The position numbers and the translations under genes were made by a program. 64,000 nt of DNA from assembly GCA_001661515.1 (NCBI GenBank), contig LUVW01000009.1:351647-415646 (forward strand), read 5' to 3'. Each line of letters starts with the position of its first letter. The stretch's first letter is position 1. Origin of the DNA: Capniomyces stellatus (taxonomy: Eukaryota; Kickxellomycota; Harpellomycetes; Harpellales; Legeriomycetaceae). Below, one piece after another: positions 15,977-25,882 of the stretch. The notes under the pieces were generated by a model, which searched no databases, was not told where the DNA came from, and saw only the letters and a program-made list of their open reading frames with translations.

Positions 15977-17164
15977 TTAATATGTGCTGGATTGTCGGTC
16001 ATAGTTAGCACCCCCGGCCTTCTTGAGTAACAGGAGTATTTCGCTTTCGTCAAGCTCGTTGGTTTCAGAGGCAATCAGCTCAACTGAGAAAATTCTGATT
16101 ACTTTTTGAACGGACGCTTTATGGTGCTATGGTACAAGTAAACGTAGGTGTAGAGGGTAATGGGTTTTAATCAACGTACAAAAGTGTAAATATAGGCGTG
16201 AATACTACCGGATAAGTCCATTTATATCAATGCGGATACACACTGAGTAGATTTAAACATTCGACACCTACACTCATTTTGGCCTTTCGCATAACTTTGG
16301 TTTCAGGACCACACCAGCTTATGAACACAAACTTTGTTCTTTGCGAGTACTCATCGTTAGACAGATTCATTCTAAGTAAGCCAAATAACAAATACCCCAA
16401 TATCACTGAACTAAGCGATGCAAGCACTAACATCCGTTTGCGTGATATTAACACAGTAAAGAAAATGCAGTTAAAATAGCCGGTATGTTACCTTAGATAG
16501 CCATAACAAGCGATGTTTGGTAGCAAGTGTCCCTTTAATTCGTCCAGGCCTTTCTCGCCAGAAGCTAAAACCTTAAGCTCATCCTTTTTGTCATCAACAT
16601 ACCCTGCAAGCATCCTAATATACAGCAGCAACAGCAGCAGTAGCAATAGAAGCAATATAAGCAACAACAGGGATTAAAACTTGTGCAATCATTCAATCAT
16701 ATTATTGCAGTATTTAGTTGGCTTTTTCTTTGGATTTCCGCCGCTTTTGTTTTATATTGTTATTTATTTTTTCCGTTTTTTTACGCTATTATTAGGAGTT
16801 GAAGGACTAGCAATTACCAATCTGTAGTGGTTTTGTCTATTTTACAAATTAACAATTCGTTTAAATGATTATCGCGTTTTGTTTACTTGAACGAGCGGTA
16901 TATATGCGCTGCAGGCTGAGTGTTCGAAAAGGGTCATATACCGAATTAAACGATTTAAATATACTCTTACCATCACGAACTAGATTGTAACATTCTTCAA
17001 TTTCTGGTTTCTATTTTTGACACAGAGGTATTTTTCTTTATTGTTTTTAAAGTTCTACTTTTAACGCGATTGTGTGCTTCGCTTAATTTTTATTGACATT
17101 AAGAAAGGATTCGTTTCATCGTTTTATTTAATCTATTCTAGTCGATTACCAGTACGATAGACAT
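15977..17164 (-). CDS. Coactosin-like ADF-homology actin-binding protein
   Basis: Coactosin is a small F-actin-binding protein with one ADF-H (cofilin-like) fold. Six exons, right to left: 17150-17164 (15 bp), 16971-17010 (40 bp), 16818-16836 (19 bp), 16492-16614, 16272-16371, 15977-16126. The 447 nt keep frame throughout and give 148 residues, close to the 142 of human coactosin. Signatures in order: YNLVRDDKTTTDW, KVLASGEKGLDELKGHL, KFVFISWCGPETKVMRKAKMS (F-actin-binding region) and the C-terminal KKAGGANYDRQ. The tiny exons are needed to build the conserved VRDD...W start of the fold. The gene lies head to tail with the TrpRS and F-box genes, without sign of a shared role. Confidence 0.92.
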
Positions 17165-17555
17165 TTCTGTGTCCTTGTTCACTCGGGAGCTAACTTATCA
17201 CGTGAGTCTTGGAAGGTTTCGAGTGTAAAAGCGTAGGTTTGGGATAAAAGCGAGTAAAACAACTTTGGATATATTTTTTTCTCTAGTTTCTCGAAACTCG
17301 CTCACTTTTTTGAGTTTAAAACGAGATGAAATTGTTGAATGCTTTGGGTTTTAAGGTTGTAAATAGCACAATGGCTGCATCAAGTTTCACCAGACACTAT
17401 TGGGCGCTTTAATTGTGCCAATTTCTAGCAAATTATTAACGAAAAGTGGACTTATACTTTGGTATAGCGTTTTCTTAAAACGAATGGAATTGTATTAACA
17501 GGTTTATACAAAGTATACCCCGCAAAGTCTGGTTACCAACAGAAAAAACGTGGTG
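17165..17555. other. Intergenic region
   Basis: Between the coactosin start and the F-box gene stop, both minus strand. It should contain the coactosin promoter. No gene or distinct motif seen. Confidence 0.6.
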
Positions 17556-19142
17556 CTAGCAAAATGATCCGCGCCTAATAGCCACATTTCGATACTTGTG
17601 CAACAGCTCTATGCTATTGTCGTCTAGAATGTTTGAGCAAACATAAATTTTGCGGGCTTTTGGGAACCAGGGAAGAATTTCAAACAGGGTTTTGATCGAT
17701 GGTTTGGAGATGCAGCTTAGCAGTATATAGTCAACATGGTTCTTTGGGATTTCTGGAGGGTAGTTATCAGTTGGGCCGTCATCCGACTCTTTCTTTGACC
17801 GAGAACCTTTTAAGGTTATTTCTAGTTGTGTTAGACGAGGAAGTAGTTTTATCAGCTTTAAAATCGATTCCGAGGAAAATTGCGCTTCAACAACTGAAAA
17901 AACCCTCAAGTTTCTGCACATCCAGTCTAGATGTCTGTCGTTTTTAAATAAAGCGTCGTCCACCCCTATTGCCACATGTCTGTTAAAGCAGCCTGTGACG
18001 ATCCGCAGCTCTTGCAGATTTTCTAGATTAATCAGCAGGCGCTCAAGGCCAACATTGTCAAAATCCAACTTTTCGTAATTGTGGCCCCCATCGACACTTA
18101 TGTTTACAAAATTTAGCCCTCTGCACGTTCTTGATATCTGGAAAGATAGTTCGTTGTTGATTGATGGCAGGCTCAGTCTGTTCAGTTGCCAAAAGGGGCT
18201 GTGGAAAAAATTCGAGAGCACGTTTCTGTCGTGGGGAAAAGCTAATACATCCAACTTAAAGGAGTGGAGCTCGGGGAAGCTGCTGGAGTCAATAGGCAAA
18301 ACAAAATCGTCGCTTTCAAGCACGGCTTGGACTAGTTTTAGACTTTTTACATGATTGTAATGATTATCTTTTTTGAAATAGTTTCCTTTTTTTATGGTCT
18401 TACACCAAAAGATCCTGTCTACTGGTTTCAACGATGGTCTTCTTAAGGTTACATTCTCGATTCTTTTGTTTTGAATGATGTTTCCCCAAAACTCAGCATC
18501 CACTTCAATTCTTTCTAGCTCCAACGACACAAATCGCTTAGAAAGCTCGCCACTTGACAACAAATGCGAGTCGTTATTCATTAGGTCAAATGTGTCTACC
18601 AGCTTGACGGTTTGTACGTTCTGGTGGTTTTCAGCCAAGTGCTCGTAAAGCCCAGGAATGTCTCCAGCACCTTCCATGGCAATAGTTTTGCACTGTGGTA
18701 GATACACATCAAAGTATTGCAGTGCAACTGTTATGAATTTTATATTGTTTACTTTTTTAAAAGTGATGGTCGATGCGTTTTCCCACTTGTACTTGGTGAA
18801 CTCCAGCAGCCTGTTAGTTGTCGAACTTTGGTACGGTTCGTACTTTGTGATTGATATATTTTCCACCAAGTGTCCAAATTTCTTGTTTATTAAACAAAAA
18901 CTCTCCACATTTACACTGGAAATGTCGAGATTTTCCCACAGCACCTTGTTTACAATATTGTTCCAGGCTTTTGAAATGCATGATATTTCGATTAAAGTGT
19001 TGGGCGGTGGGTGTTTTGTCTCTATTTTAAAACGACCAAGTGCATTCTCGTTGTATATACACCTTACTATGGCTTTTTTCACCTCACTCTGGACAGTCGC
19101 CAAAGTCGGCCTAGTCCCCCGTGCGGTTTTGGGAGTTTCCAT
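17556..19142 (-). CDS. F-box-like protein with leucine-rich-repeat-like body
   Basis: One uninterrupted exon of 528 codons from the ATG at 19142. Near residues 48-75 the sequence LIEISCISKAWNNIVNKVLW resembles the second half of an F-box, where a Ser/Arg-x-x-W pair precedes the linker to the repeats. The rest shows spaced Leu/Val/Ile patterns (such as NHVKSLKLVQ and LENLQELRIVTG), suggesting degenerate leucine-rich repeats. F-box proteins recruit substrates to SCF ubiquitin ligases through Skp1, but the first F-box helix is poorly conserved here, so that role is inferred. Fungal genomes hold expanded families of such single-exon genes. I cannot name a specific ortholog. Confidence 0.75.
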   Translation of the reverse strand: METPKTARGTRPTLATVQSEVKKAIVRCIYNENALGRFKIETKHPPPNTLIEISCISKAWNNIVNKVLWENLDISSVNVESFCLINKKFGHLVENISITKYEPYQSSTTNRLLEFTKYKWENASTITFKKVNNIKFITVALQYFDVYLPQCKTIAMEGAGDIPGLYEHLAENHQNVQTVKLVDTFDLMNNDSHLLSSGELSKRFVSLELERIEVDAEFWGNIIQNKRIENVTLRRPSLKPVDRIFWCKTIKKGNYFKKDNHYNHVKSLKLVQAVLESDDFVLPIDSSSFPELHSFKLDVLAFPHDRNVLSNFFHSPFWQLNRLSLPSINNELSFQISRTCRGLNFVNISVDGGHNYEKLDFDNVGLERLLINLENLQELRIVTGCFNRHVAIGVDDALFKNDRHLDWMCRNLRVFSVVEAQFSSESILKLIKLLPRLTQLEITLKGSRSKKESDDGPTDNYPPEIPKNHVDYILLSCISKPSIKTLFEILPWFPKARKIYVCSNILDDNSIELLHKYRNVAIRRGSFC

Positions 19143-20993
19143 CGCCTATTCCACAAGTGCTACACTCGATAATATTTCTATTGCAATTCAATCAGTTACT
19201 ATAAATACAGTTATATATCAGATATACTACTCTTTTAGGTATATTCCAAGTTAGCCTTCAATATGGCTGTATTCCAGGTCAATCTTCACTATGGCTATAT
19301 TCCAGACAGACTTTGCTATGGTTATATTCTAGATTGACTTTGCTGTGGTTATATTCCAGGTTGACTTTGCTTTAACAACCGGCTTATAGATGTGTTAATA
19401 AAAGGTGTTTGGGTAATTAAAAGCAGGTGGGTCAGATTAAAGTCAAGTCTAAAAATACAGTACTAATATACATAACTGTTTAAAAGTGCTCTTGGCTTGA
19501 CGTGGTCTATGGTTGAAAATGTATGTAGTTAAGTTGACATTGCTAAACTCATTAACAGAGGTAATTTATACACAAACTTGATTTTGCTTTTGCTTTTACT
19601 ATTACTTTTTTTTCTTTTGCTTTGATTGATTAAATTGCAACTATCTTCATGCACTTTACAAGTTGGCGAGTCATATCACTAACTATAGGTAAATATATCA
19701 ATTTGATCACAGTTGGTTGTATTTTTATAAAATGTTTGTTTGTGGGTTTTATGTAAACAAAAGACCACCACCATTCTCACAATAAAAAATACAAAAAAAA
19801 AACACCACCACCACTCGGAGTTAAACTGGAACATCATTTTGCAACTTGATTAATATATTGTAGAGCCAGACCAAGCTGAACATTGGCACTGTGAATTTTC
19901 ATGTTTCGCCGATCAAAAAGTGAAATCGCTTTAGTAAAGACTGATCAAAGCGTCGTATTTATTTTTTTTATTGACAAAGTTGACGAGATATTGTAATTTA
20001 CTCTTTTTTCTATTGTAATTGAAGTTGAGGTTAGGATTTACCAAAAAAAAAAATTTATTGAATATTTTGGATCATTTTTATTTGTTTGCTGCGTTTTTGT
20101 GCATCTTAATTGAAAACGGGACGCAGTCAGTATATTTCCCTATTACTGTTACGTTACAAGCAAAAATGTCCAATAGAAAGCTGCAATCGCAGGCTTTTAG
20201 TGCTAGCTAATCACTACAATTATTACAATCATGACATAATTGGCTTAACCTAATACTAATTTCTTTCTTTTTTTACAAGATACAAACTAATATAACTATA
20301 GCAACGCTAATAAAACTAGATCAGGCAATTGATAAAGAGAATGATAGCGAATCGTCATCACGTTACTCCTCTGCCATTAGAAATCAGTCAGTAATAGTTT
20401 TGCAATTATAATCTTTTTTTTATTATTCTTGTTATTAAGAAAGGATTACTTGGTTTTGTTTTTAATTTTTTTTTCCATTGAAATTTATTATTACAAAATT
20501 TAATAAAAGTGAAAAGTTGTGCTATTATAGCAAAATAATTTGTTAGTATTATTTTTTTTTGATCTGAACACTTTTTTCAATCCGAAAATGGCCTCGTATC
20601 AAGTTAATTAAATAGTAAAAACGGTCAACTTCAACATCAAATATTCTACAAATTTAATGAATTTCTCGTTTTTTTTGCTGTCATTTGCCACAATGAGATT
20701 TTAATAACTGCGGGTTTAGTATTTTCTTTTCTTGATGAAATGGATTTCACTGAACTAATAATTATTACGTTTCATTTGGGCATTAACAAGATCAAAAAAA
20801 ATATTATATTTTAAAAAGCAGAATGGGATGATGGCTATAAAAACAGAACCAAAAACCTTTTTTTTGTTAATCAGTGTATCCCATCTTTTAGTTTACAAAG
20901 CCTTATAGGACCAAACTTATTAAAACTATTAAAACCTAACTTTTAACCTTTTAGCTTGAAAACATCGCTACACCGTGCCATCCATACTATAAA
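19143..20993. other. Long divergent intergenic region
   Basis: Lies between the divergent F-box (minus) and RING-H2 (plus) starts. Apart from the 27-bp tandem repeat it is AT-rich with many short A and T runs. Small open frames such as 20019-20210 have no splice context or homology. It should contain both promoters. Confidence 0.6.
19238..19371. repeat. Imperfect 27-bp tandem repeat, about five copies
   Basis: Five degenerate copies of a 25-28 bp unit, consensus roughly GGTTATATTCCAGGTTGACTT plus TGCTAT, lie about 100 bp upstream of the F-box gene start. The copies diverge stepwise, with the right-hand three most alike. Confidence 0.85.
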
Positions 20994-21491
20994 ATGTTTC
21001 TAACTAATAACAGCCAGCAGATGAACGTGCTACAAAAGCGCCGGGTTTTGGTTGTATCCAGTTCATCAACATTCCTCATTGTGGGCGCCGTTATATTCTT
21101 AATACTCATTGCAATTTACGTTTATAAAAAGCGCAGCCTTTCAAGCGAGTCAGACGTTCAGGAAACCACACAAGATACTGAATATGTCAAGTCAGCAGAA
21201 AATGACGATTTACCGAGATACACAGAGCCAGTATTCTCATCTGTAAACGAGCTAGAGAAATTCCCAGTAGTGTTTGAAAACAATGTTGATGAGAACAATG
21301 GCGCCAACCCATTTACAATCAACGGGTGCTGCGCATTATGCAAAAACAGAGTCTTAAAAACCGATCCAACCCGCAAACTCCCATGCAATCATCTGTTCCA
21401 TGTAAACTGCATTAATTACTACCTGACTCAAGAGTCCATCTTTTGTCCAATTTGTAGATGCGACTTGTTCTCCGCTCCACCATCTCAGTGA
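20994..21491 (+). CDS. Single-pass membrane RING-H2 finger protein (ATL-like)
   Basis: A single-exon gene of 165 residues. A short N-terminus precedes one hydrophobic segment (about residues 18-43), a basic stop-transfer (YKKR), an acidic linker, and a C-terminal RING-H2 domain. The metal ligands are C113/C116, C131, H133, H136, C139 and C151/C154, giving the C3H2C3 pattern of membrane E3 ubiquitin ligases. The order TM then RING-H2 near the C-terminus is like ATL or yeast Tul1-type ligases, but the plant GLD motif is absent and no ortholog can be named. The first ATG (20994) is used. A second at 21021 would remove nine residues without touching the domains. Confidence 0.85.
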   Translation: MFLTNNSQQMNVLQKRRVLVVSSSSTFLIVGAVIFLILIAIYVYKKRSLSSESDVQETTQDTEYVKSAENDDLPRYTEPVFSSVNELEKFPVVFENNVDENNGANPFTINGCCALCKNRVLKTDPTRKLPCNHLFHVNCINYYLTQESIFCPICRCDLFSAPPSQ

Positions 21492-22134
21492 GGAGGAAAA
21501 AAGGATATTTCAGACTGCTCGATTTTGTTGGTTGTTCAACTTGAAATTGTCGATATATAAATACAACCTCCAAAACAGTTATTCCAGTTTGTACAATGTT
21601 GTTATACATTGGTGCTACACAGTAGTGTTGTTCATTTTGTTTATGCTCTGAAGCAGCTATAGCTTTACTCTTTAATTTACCATATAGATACGTTTTAAAA
21701 TAACAATACCTTAAATATAATACTCTATACTTCATCAGCGCAGTAATTAAGTGACAATTGACTTGTGCCAAGTCGAAATTTTATTCTCGCCTTAAACTGA
21801 AATAGAAAAAAAGACGTGGAATAAAAGTTATTAAATTCTTATTTGCTTATTTTGCGATCAGTTTAATTGGTGATCCACTTGCAGTATTTTTTTTTTTCTT
21901 GTTGATTTTTTTCTTCGATTAGTTCTTGTGATTGTAAACTTGTAAATAAAATATCAATATTTTTTTTTTTATGAAAAAGCAATAATCGCTATTAACAAAT
22001 CAAGGATATAATAATTTAGCAATCCAACTCGAGTACTTAGTTGGAGTCGGCTTACTCAAAAGTAATATAATACAAGCACAAGTACAGATACAAGTGCAGA
22101 TACAAATCGAAGAATAACAATTTGTGACATTACG
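21492..22134. other. Intergenic region
   Basis: Between the RING-H2 stop and the TTC4 start, same strand. AT-rich with T runs near 21880-21970. Just before the TTC4 start, at 22066-22115, is a short repeat of ACAAGTACAGATAC-type units. It should contain the TTC4 promoter. Confidence 0.6.
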
Positions 22135-23789
22135 ATGGCTGAAGAAGAAAGTTCGGGACCTAGTTATGGACCAGCAAGGATGCGTCCTGAATGGGCAATG
22201 AAGCCAGAGACGCTTGTCGAAGATCTGGACAAAGTGCCCTTGTTTATGACAAGTATGCCAACTTTGGAGGAGACTGAGGACAATGTTACATTGCAAGCAC
22301 TCCAATCTTTGGCATTTGATGGAACGCCTGAGGGTAAATATATATTTTTTTTCTAAAAACAAAAACAAAAACAAAAACAAAAACAAAATCAAAATCAAAT
22401 CAGTGTTCAAAGATTGTGAATTTAAGAGTGTGTAAATATTGAGGATAACGTTTAAATGATTTCAATTGAAAAATAAAAACAAATGATTTTAATAGAGGTG
22501 GCTGAGAATTTTAAAGAGCAGGGTAACGATTGTTTCAAGTGTAAACAATATGTGGATGCTGTAAAGTTTTACACCCAAGGGATTGACCAGGAGTTTGAGA
22601 ACGATAAGCTGCGAGAATCACTACTGGCAAATAGAGCAGCAGCAAACCTCGAGCTACGTAAGTGTTTTTAGAATATAAGGAATATAGGAAGAAAGAAAGT
22701 ATACTAAAACGCAAAGGTTAAATCTGCAAACAGTTTCTGAATGATCTGAGCAAAAGTGTAGCATTGTAAAAAAATGAAAATATATGGTGAACTTTGTAGA
22801 GAATTACCGCAAAACAATCCAAGATTGCGCCAAGGTGTTGAAAATGAACAAAAGCAATGTAAAGGCACTTTTTAGAGCGGCTAAAGCTTTGTTGGCGATT
22901 GATAACTGCGGCGATTCGATTAATTGCTGTTTATTGGCACTTGAAATCGAGCCAGATAACAAAAACATTATCGACATCAGGCTAAAAGCGCTAAAACGGC
23001 AAGAAGACATTGAGAGAATCGAGACAATGAGAAAGGAGCGGTTTGAGAAAGAGCTAAAAATGTTAACTCTGGTCGATGAGGCGATTATGGTTAGTTTATT
23101 GGGCTTGGTTGCCTGTCTATTTAGCTCTTAATTTTGGTCTTCTGTTTCTTATTTTCAGCTCTCTGTTTCTTATTTTTAAACTGACTGTATTAAGATGTTG
23201 AAGGTTGTTTTAAGATACTTTTTATTTACATTGGTTTGGTGTAAAACTGTAGACCAGAGGAATCAAAATCAAAGCCAGGGAGCTGACCGAGTCGGAAAGA
23301 AAATCAGAAAGTCCAAACTCCAAATACTCCCCACAAGGCTCAAAGAGACTACGAGCTGCTTGGGAAAACAAAGCAGGAAAGCATGTCCAAATAGACAAAG
23401 ATTCGGGAAATCTTCAGTGGCCTGCATTTTTCTTATACCCAGAGTTTAAAGAGTCGGACTTTGTTGAGCAATTTGACGAGTCTGATACTCTGTACGATCA
23501 AATATCTACCATCCTGGAATATCCTCCTCCTTGGGACTGCCAAGAAGCACCCAAATACACACCGGATGCTGTGAATATCTACTTTCTCCACAGACCCAAC
23601 AACGGGACCGAAGATGACGAGCTTTTAGTGAAGGTTTCGCCCAGTACAAGACTCGGGAAGGTTTTGGAGCATCCAAAGCACACAGTGGTGGATGGAATTC
23701 CCAGTTTTTTGATCCTGCCAAAAGAAGGCGAGTTTGCAAACGACTTTTTGCAAAAGTACAGGGAGCGTAGACTCAAAAACTCCAGCTAG
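22135..23789 (+). CDS. CNS1: TTC4/Cns1 tetratricopeptide Hsp90 co-chaperone
   Basis: Cns1/TTC4 binds Hsp70 and Hsp90 through three TPR repeats and is essential in yeast. Exons: 22135-22333, 22496-22657, 22800-23089, 23253-23789. Their 1188 nt give 395 residues (human TTC4 has 387). The N-terminus has the conserved acidic DLDKVPLFM segment. The TPR block (about residues 68-180) includes ENFKEQGNDCFKCKQYVDAV and LANRAAANLELQNYRK, with clamp residues N (GN), N (ANRA) and K/R (KALFRAAKA). The C-terminal wheel domain has LQWPAFFLYPEFKESDFVEQ and ends with a thioredoxin-like DGIPSFLILPKEGEF. The third intron starts with GTTAGT. A downstream minus-strand gene converges at 24094. Confidence 0.95.
22355..22400. 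repeat. AAAAAC repeat in a TTC4 intron
   Basis: About seven units of AAAAAC, then AAAATC variants, lie just after the first 5' splice site of the TTC4 gene. Confidence 0.9.
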
Positions 23790-24093
23790 GTCGCCGAGTT
23801 TCCCACTTGAATGCTATCTTGTCTTTTTCCTCTTTTCCTTTTAACTTTTGCCCCTTTTAACTACTATTCTTGTCCTCGCGAATTCTATTGGTCAAGTCTA
23901 GAGTTTCGCTCAGCTTGAAAATGTGGTTTGTTTGTGTTTTTTTTTTCTGATTGTAAATAAACAAATAACATAAAACACATCAAATATCCTTCAAAGCTAA
24001 AGCCAGAATCAAAAATAAATTAAAATACAATATTGTGATGTAAAATCAAGAATTCTCCTTTTATCATTCTAATTTTTCTTTTCCCTTTTGCTA
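23790..24093. other. Convergent 3' intergenic region
   Basis: Holds the 3' ends of TTC4 (plus) and the unidentified gene (minus). AT-rich. No gene seen. Confidence 0.6.
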
Positions 24094-25045
24094 CTATTGT
24101 AAAAAGCTACTGTCTGAGCCATGATAGCTTTGTTGGTTGGGCATGTACGACGTGTAGTTTCCTGAAGCATGCTGCATAGAGTTATCTATCTCCACACTGC
24201 CATTATAAACACTAGTGCTCTCACCGTTATTCTCCACTGGTCTTCGATTTCCTGCTTTTAGTTTCTCTTCATAGGCTGCCAACCCAGTCAACTCTTTACA
24301 CAAAGCCTTTGCCATCTCTTGCAACTGCCCACTGTTTGAGAAACTATCAGCTATTATAGTTCCGTAGTATTTGGCTACGTGGAACTGGAGCACCTTCATT
24401 GCTCCGTACATTGCTGTTATTATAATCGGAGGCTCTAGATCCAACTTTTCCATCTATCCCCATTATTATTATTATTACTATTTCTATTACCAATCTCTTT
24501 ACCACTTATATTACTAATTGTATTACTATTGCCACTACTAATTTTATTATCACCACTGTCTTGACGCAACAAGATCACTTTGATATCCTTTAAGCTTCCG
24601 CGGCCTTTCTTATTAGCCCAATCCTTTCATTCTCTCGTAACTTTAATCGCCTTGTTCATTTTTATTTTATTTACATTTATCAACTTTGTACTTACATCAT
24701 CAAATATCTCGAATGACTGGTTTATTAGCGCCTTTTCCAAGTGCGGCTCATTCAGCTCTTGATTTATTTCTTTTGTGTACATGGATAGTATTTTTGGGCG
24801 TTTGTCAGTTTACTTTTCATTATTACAGCTCAGTACACTATGCTATTTCTCTTTCTATTATTCATTGCATTACCTTTAAATAAGACCTCTCGCATCGGTC
24901 CATTTATTTCAATCAGCATCAATCCATCTACCCTAAAGTTGATAACATTGTATTTCGTTTTGTTGAGATTTATGAGTTTTCTTTTCCAAAAATAATTGAG
25001 TGCATTCTTCCCAACACCCTCAATCCCAGTGCAGTGTTTGTCATT
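24094..25045 (-). CDS. Unidentified multi-exon gene, 5' end unresolved
   Basis: I do not recognise this protein. Four exons join in frame, right to left: 24874-25045, 24696-24757, 24554-24608 and 24094-24434. They give at least about 209 residues. All boundaries are GT-AG and the introns (87-119 nt) are normal for this window. The first recovered exon contains FRVDGLMLIEINGPMREVLF; the last has IIITAMYGAMKVLQFHVAKY and a low-complexity Ser/Asn/Tyr tail. The end of exon 3 is uncertain: a GTGATA donor at 24553 or a GTAAAG donor further on both keep frame. The upstream exon is not settled. An ATG exon at 25082-25131 would leave a 36-nt intron and a broken frame. An open stretch ending with a GTAAGC donor near 25150 fits the phase but lacks an ATG. 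Confidence 0.5.
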
Positions 25046-25882
25046 CTGCGTTTAGTCAAATTTAGAGTGCTATAGACTTACAACGTCATCGAGTCTTTGA
25101 GGTAATTAGTAAACGCCAGTTCATCAGTCATTATCGATTGTGTGCTTACGCTAGTATTATTTTTATTATTGTATATCACAGGATGTGATTGTCGAACGAA
25201 TTTGCATTTATTCAAGTATTTGGAAAGGGAATGCTGTTTTATTTAAGCATGTTCAAGAGAAAAGAAATTAGAAAATTTTAGAAAATTGGGTCAGAAGATA
25301 GAAAATTAATTTCAGTAAATAAAACAAACACTTTACATTTATTAATGTTCATATTAATAGATTTCAAAAAAATGAAAATAAAATAATAACGATAATAATA
25401 GTCGTGGTGCTAAACAAGGTAACCAGACTAAATAGCTCAAGAATAATTCCCGGAAATTAGTAAATTTAATCTGTGTCGATTAATTTCTTTATTATTGACT
25501 TTGTGTCGATTAATTTTAATGCAAAATAGAGTTTATTTATCTATCCAATCGAACTGCAGACCCAAGGCGCAATCCAAAAAAAGCAATCAATTTAGCCATG
25601 TTAGCCTGTCCCAAACATGGGAAATGTAATGTAGACAAGAAATCGGTGCTCAGTAGACTATAAGTATATGTATACATACAAGTTGATGTTTTGCTTAACA
25701 ACACAACTGGTCACAATAGTTGTCAACCATTAACCGCCAACAGTTAACCGTCAACCATCAGCCATCAAAAAGTCAAGTAGTTTTGGTTATATCAATATAA
25801 TTAGGGATAGAAAGAAAGTAGAAGGAGAATAAAACATCATGATAAAGAAATTGGATAATGACAAACTGAACTATCACGACTA
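25046..25882. other. Intergenic region with short repeats
   Basis: Upstream of the unidentified gene and downstream of the first PMT-like gene, both minus. It contains a GAAAATT-type repeat at 25271-25315 and a short repeat of GTCAACCAT/GTTAACCG units at 25720-25767. The 5' exon of the unidentified gene is probably within 25082-25250. Confidence 0.55.

Noticed and set aside
19238..19371. Possible CRISPR-like array
   Set aside because: The copies are directly adjacent without unique spacers, and the genome is eukaryotic. It is a tandem repeat.
25082..25131. Candidate first exon (starting MTDEL) for the gene at 24094-25045
   Set aside because: Joining it to the next exon needs a 36-nt intron and produces a phase mismatch and early stop. 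Kept only as a possibility.
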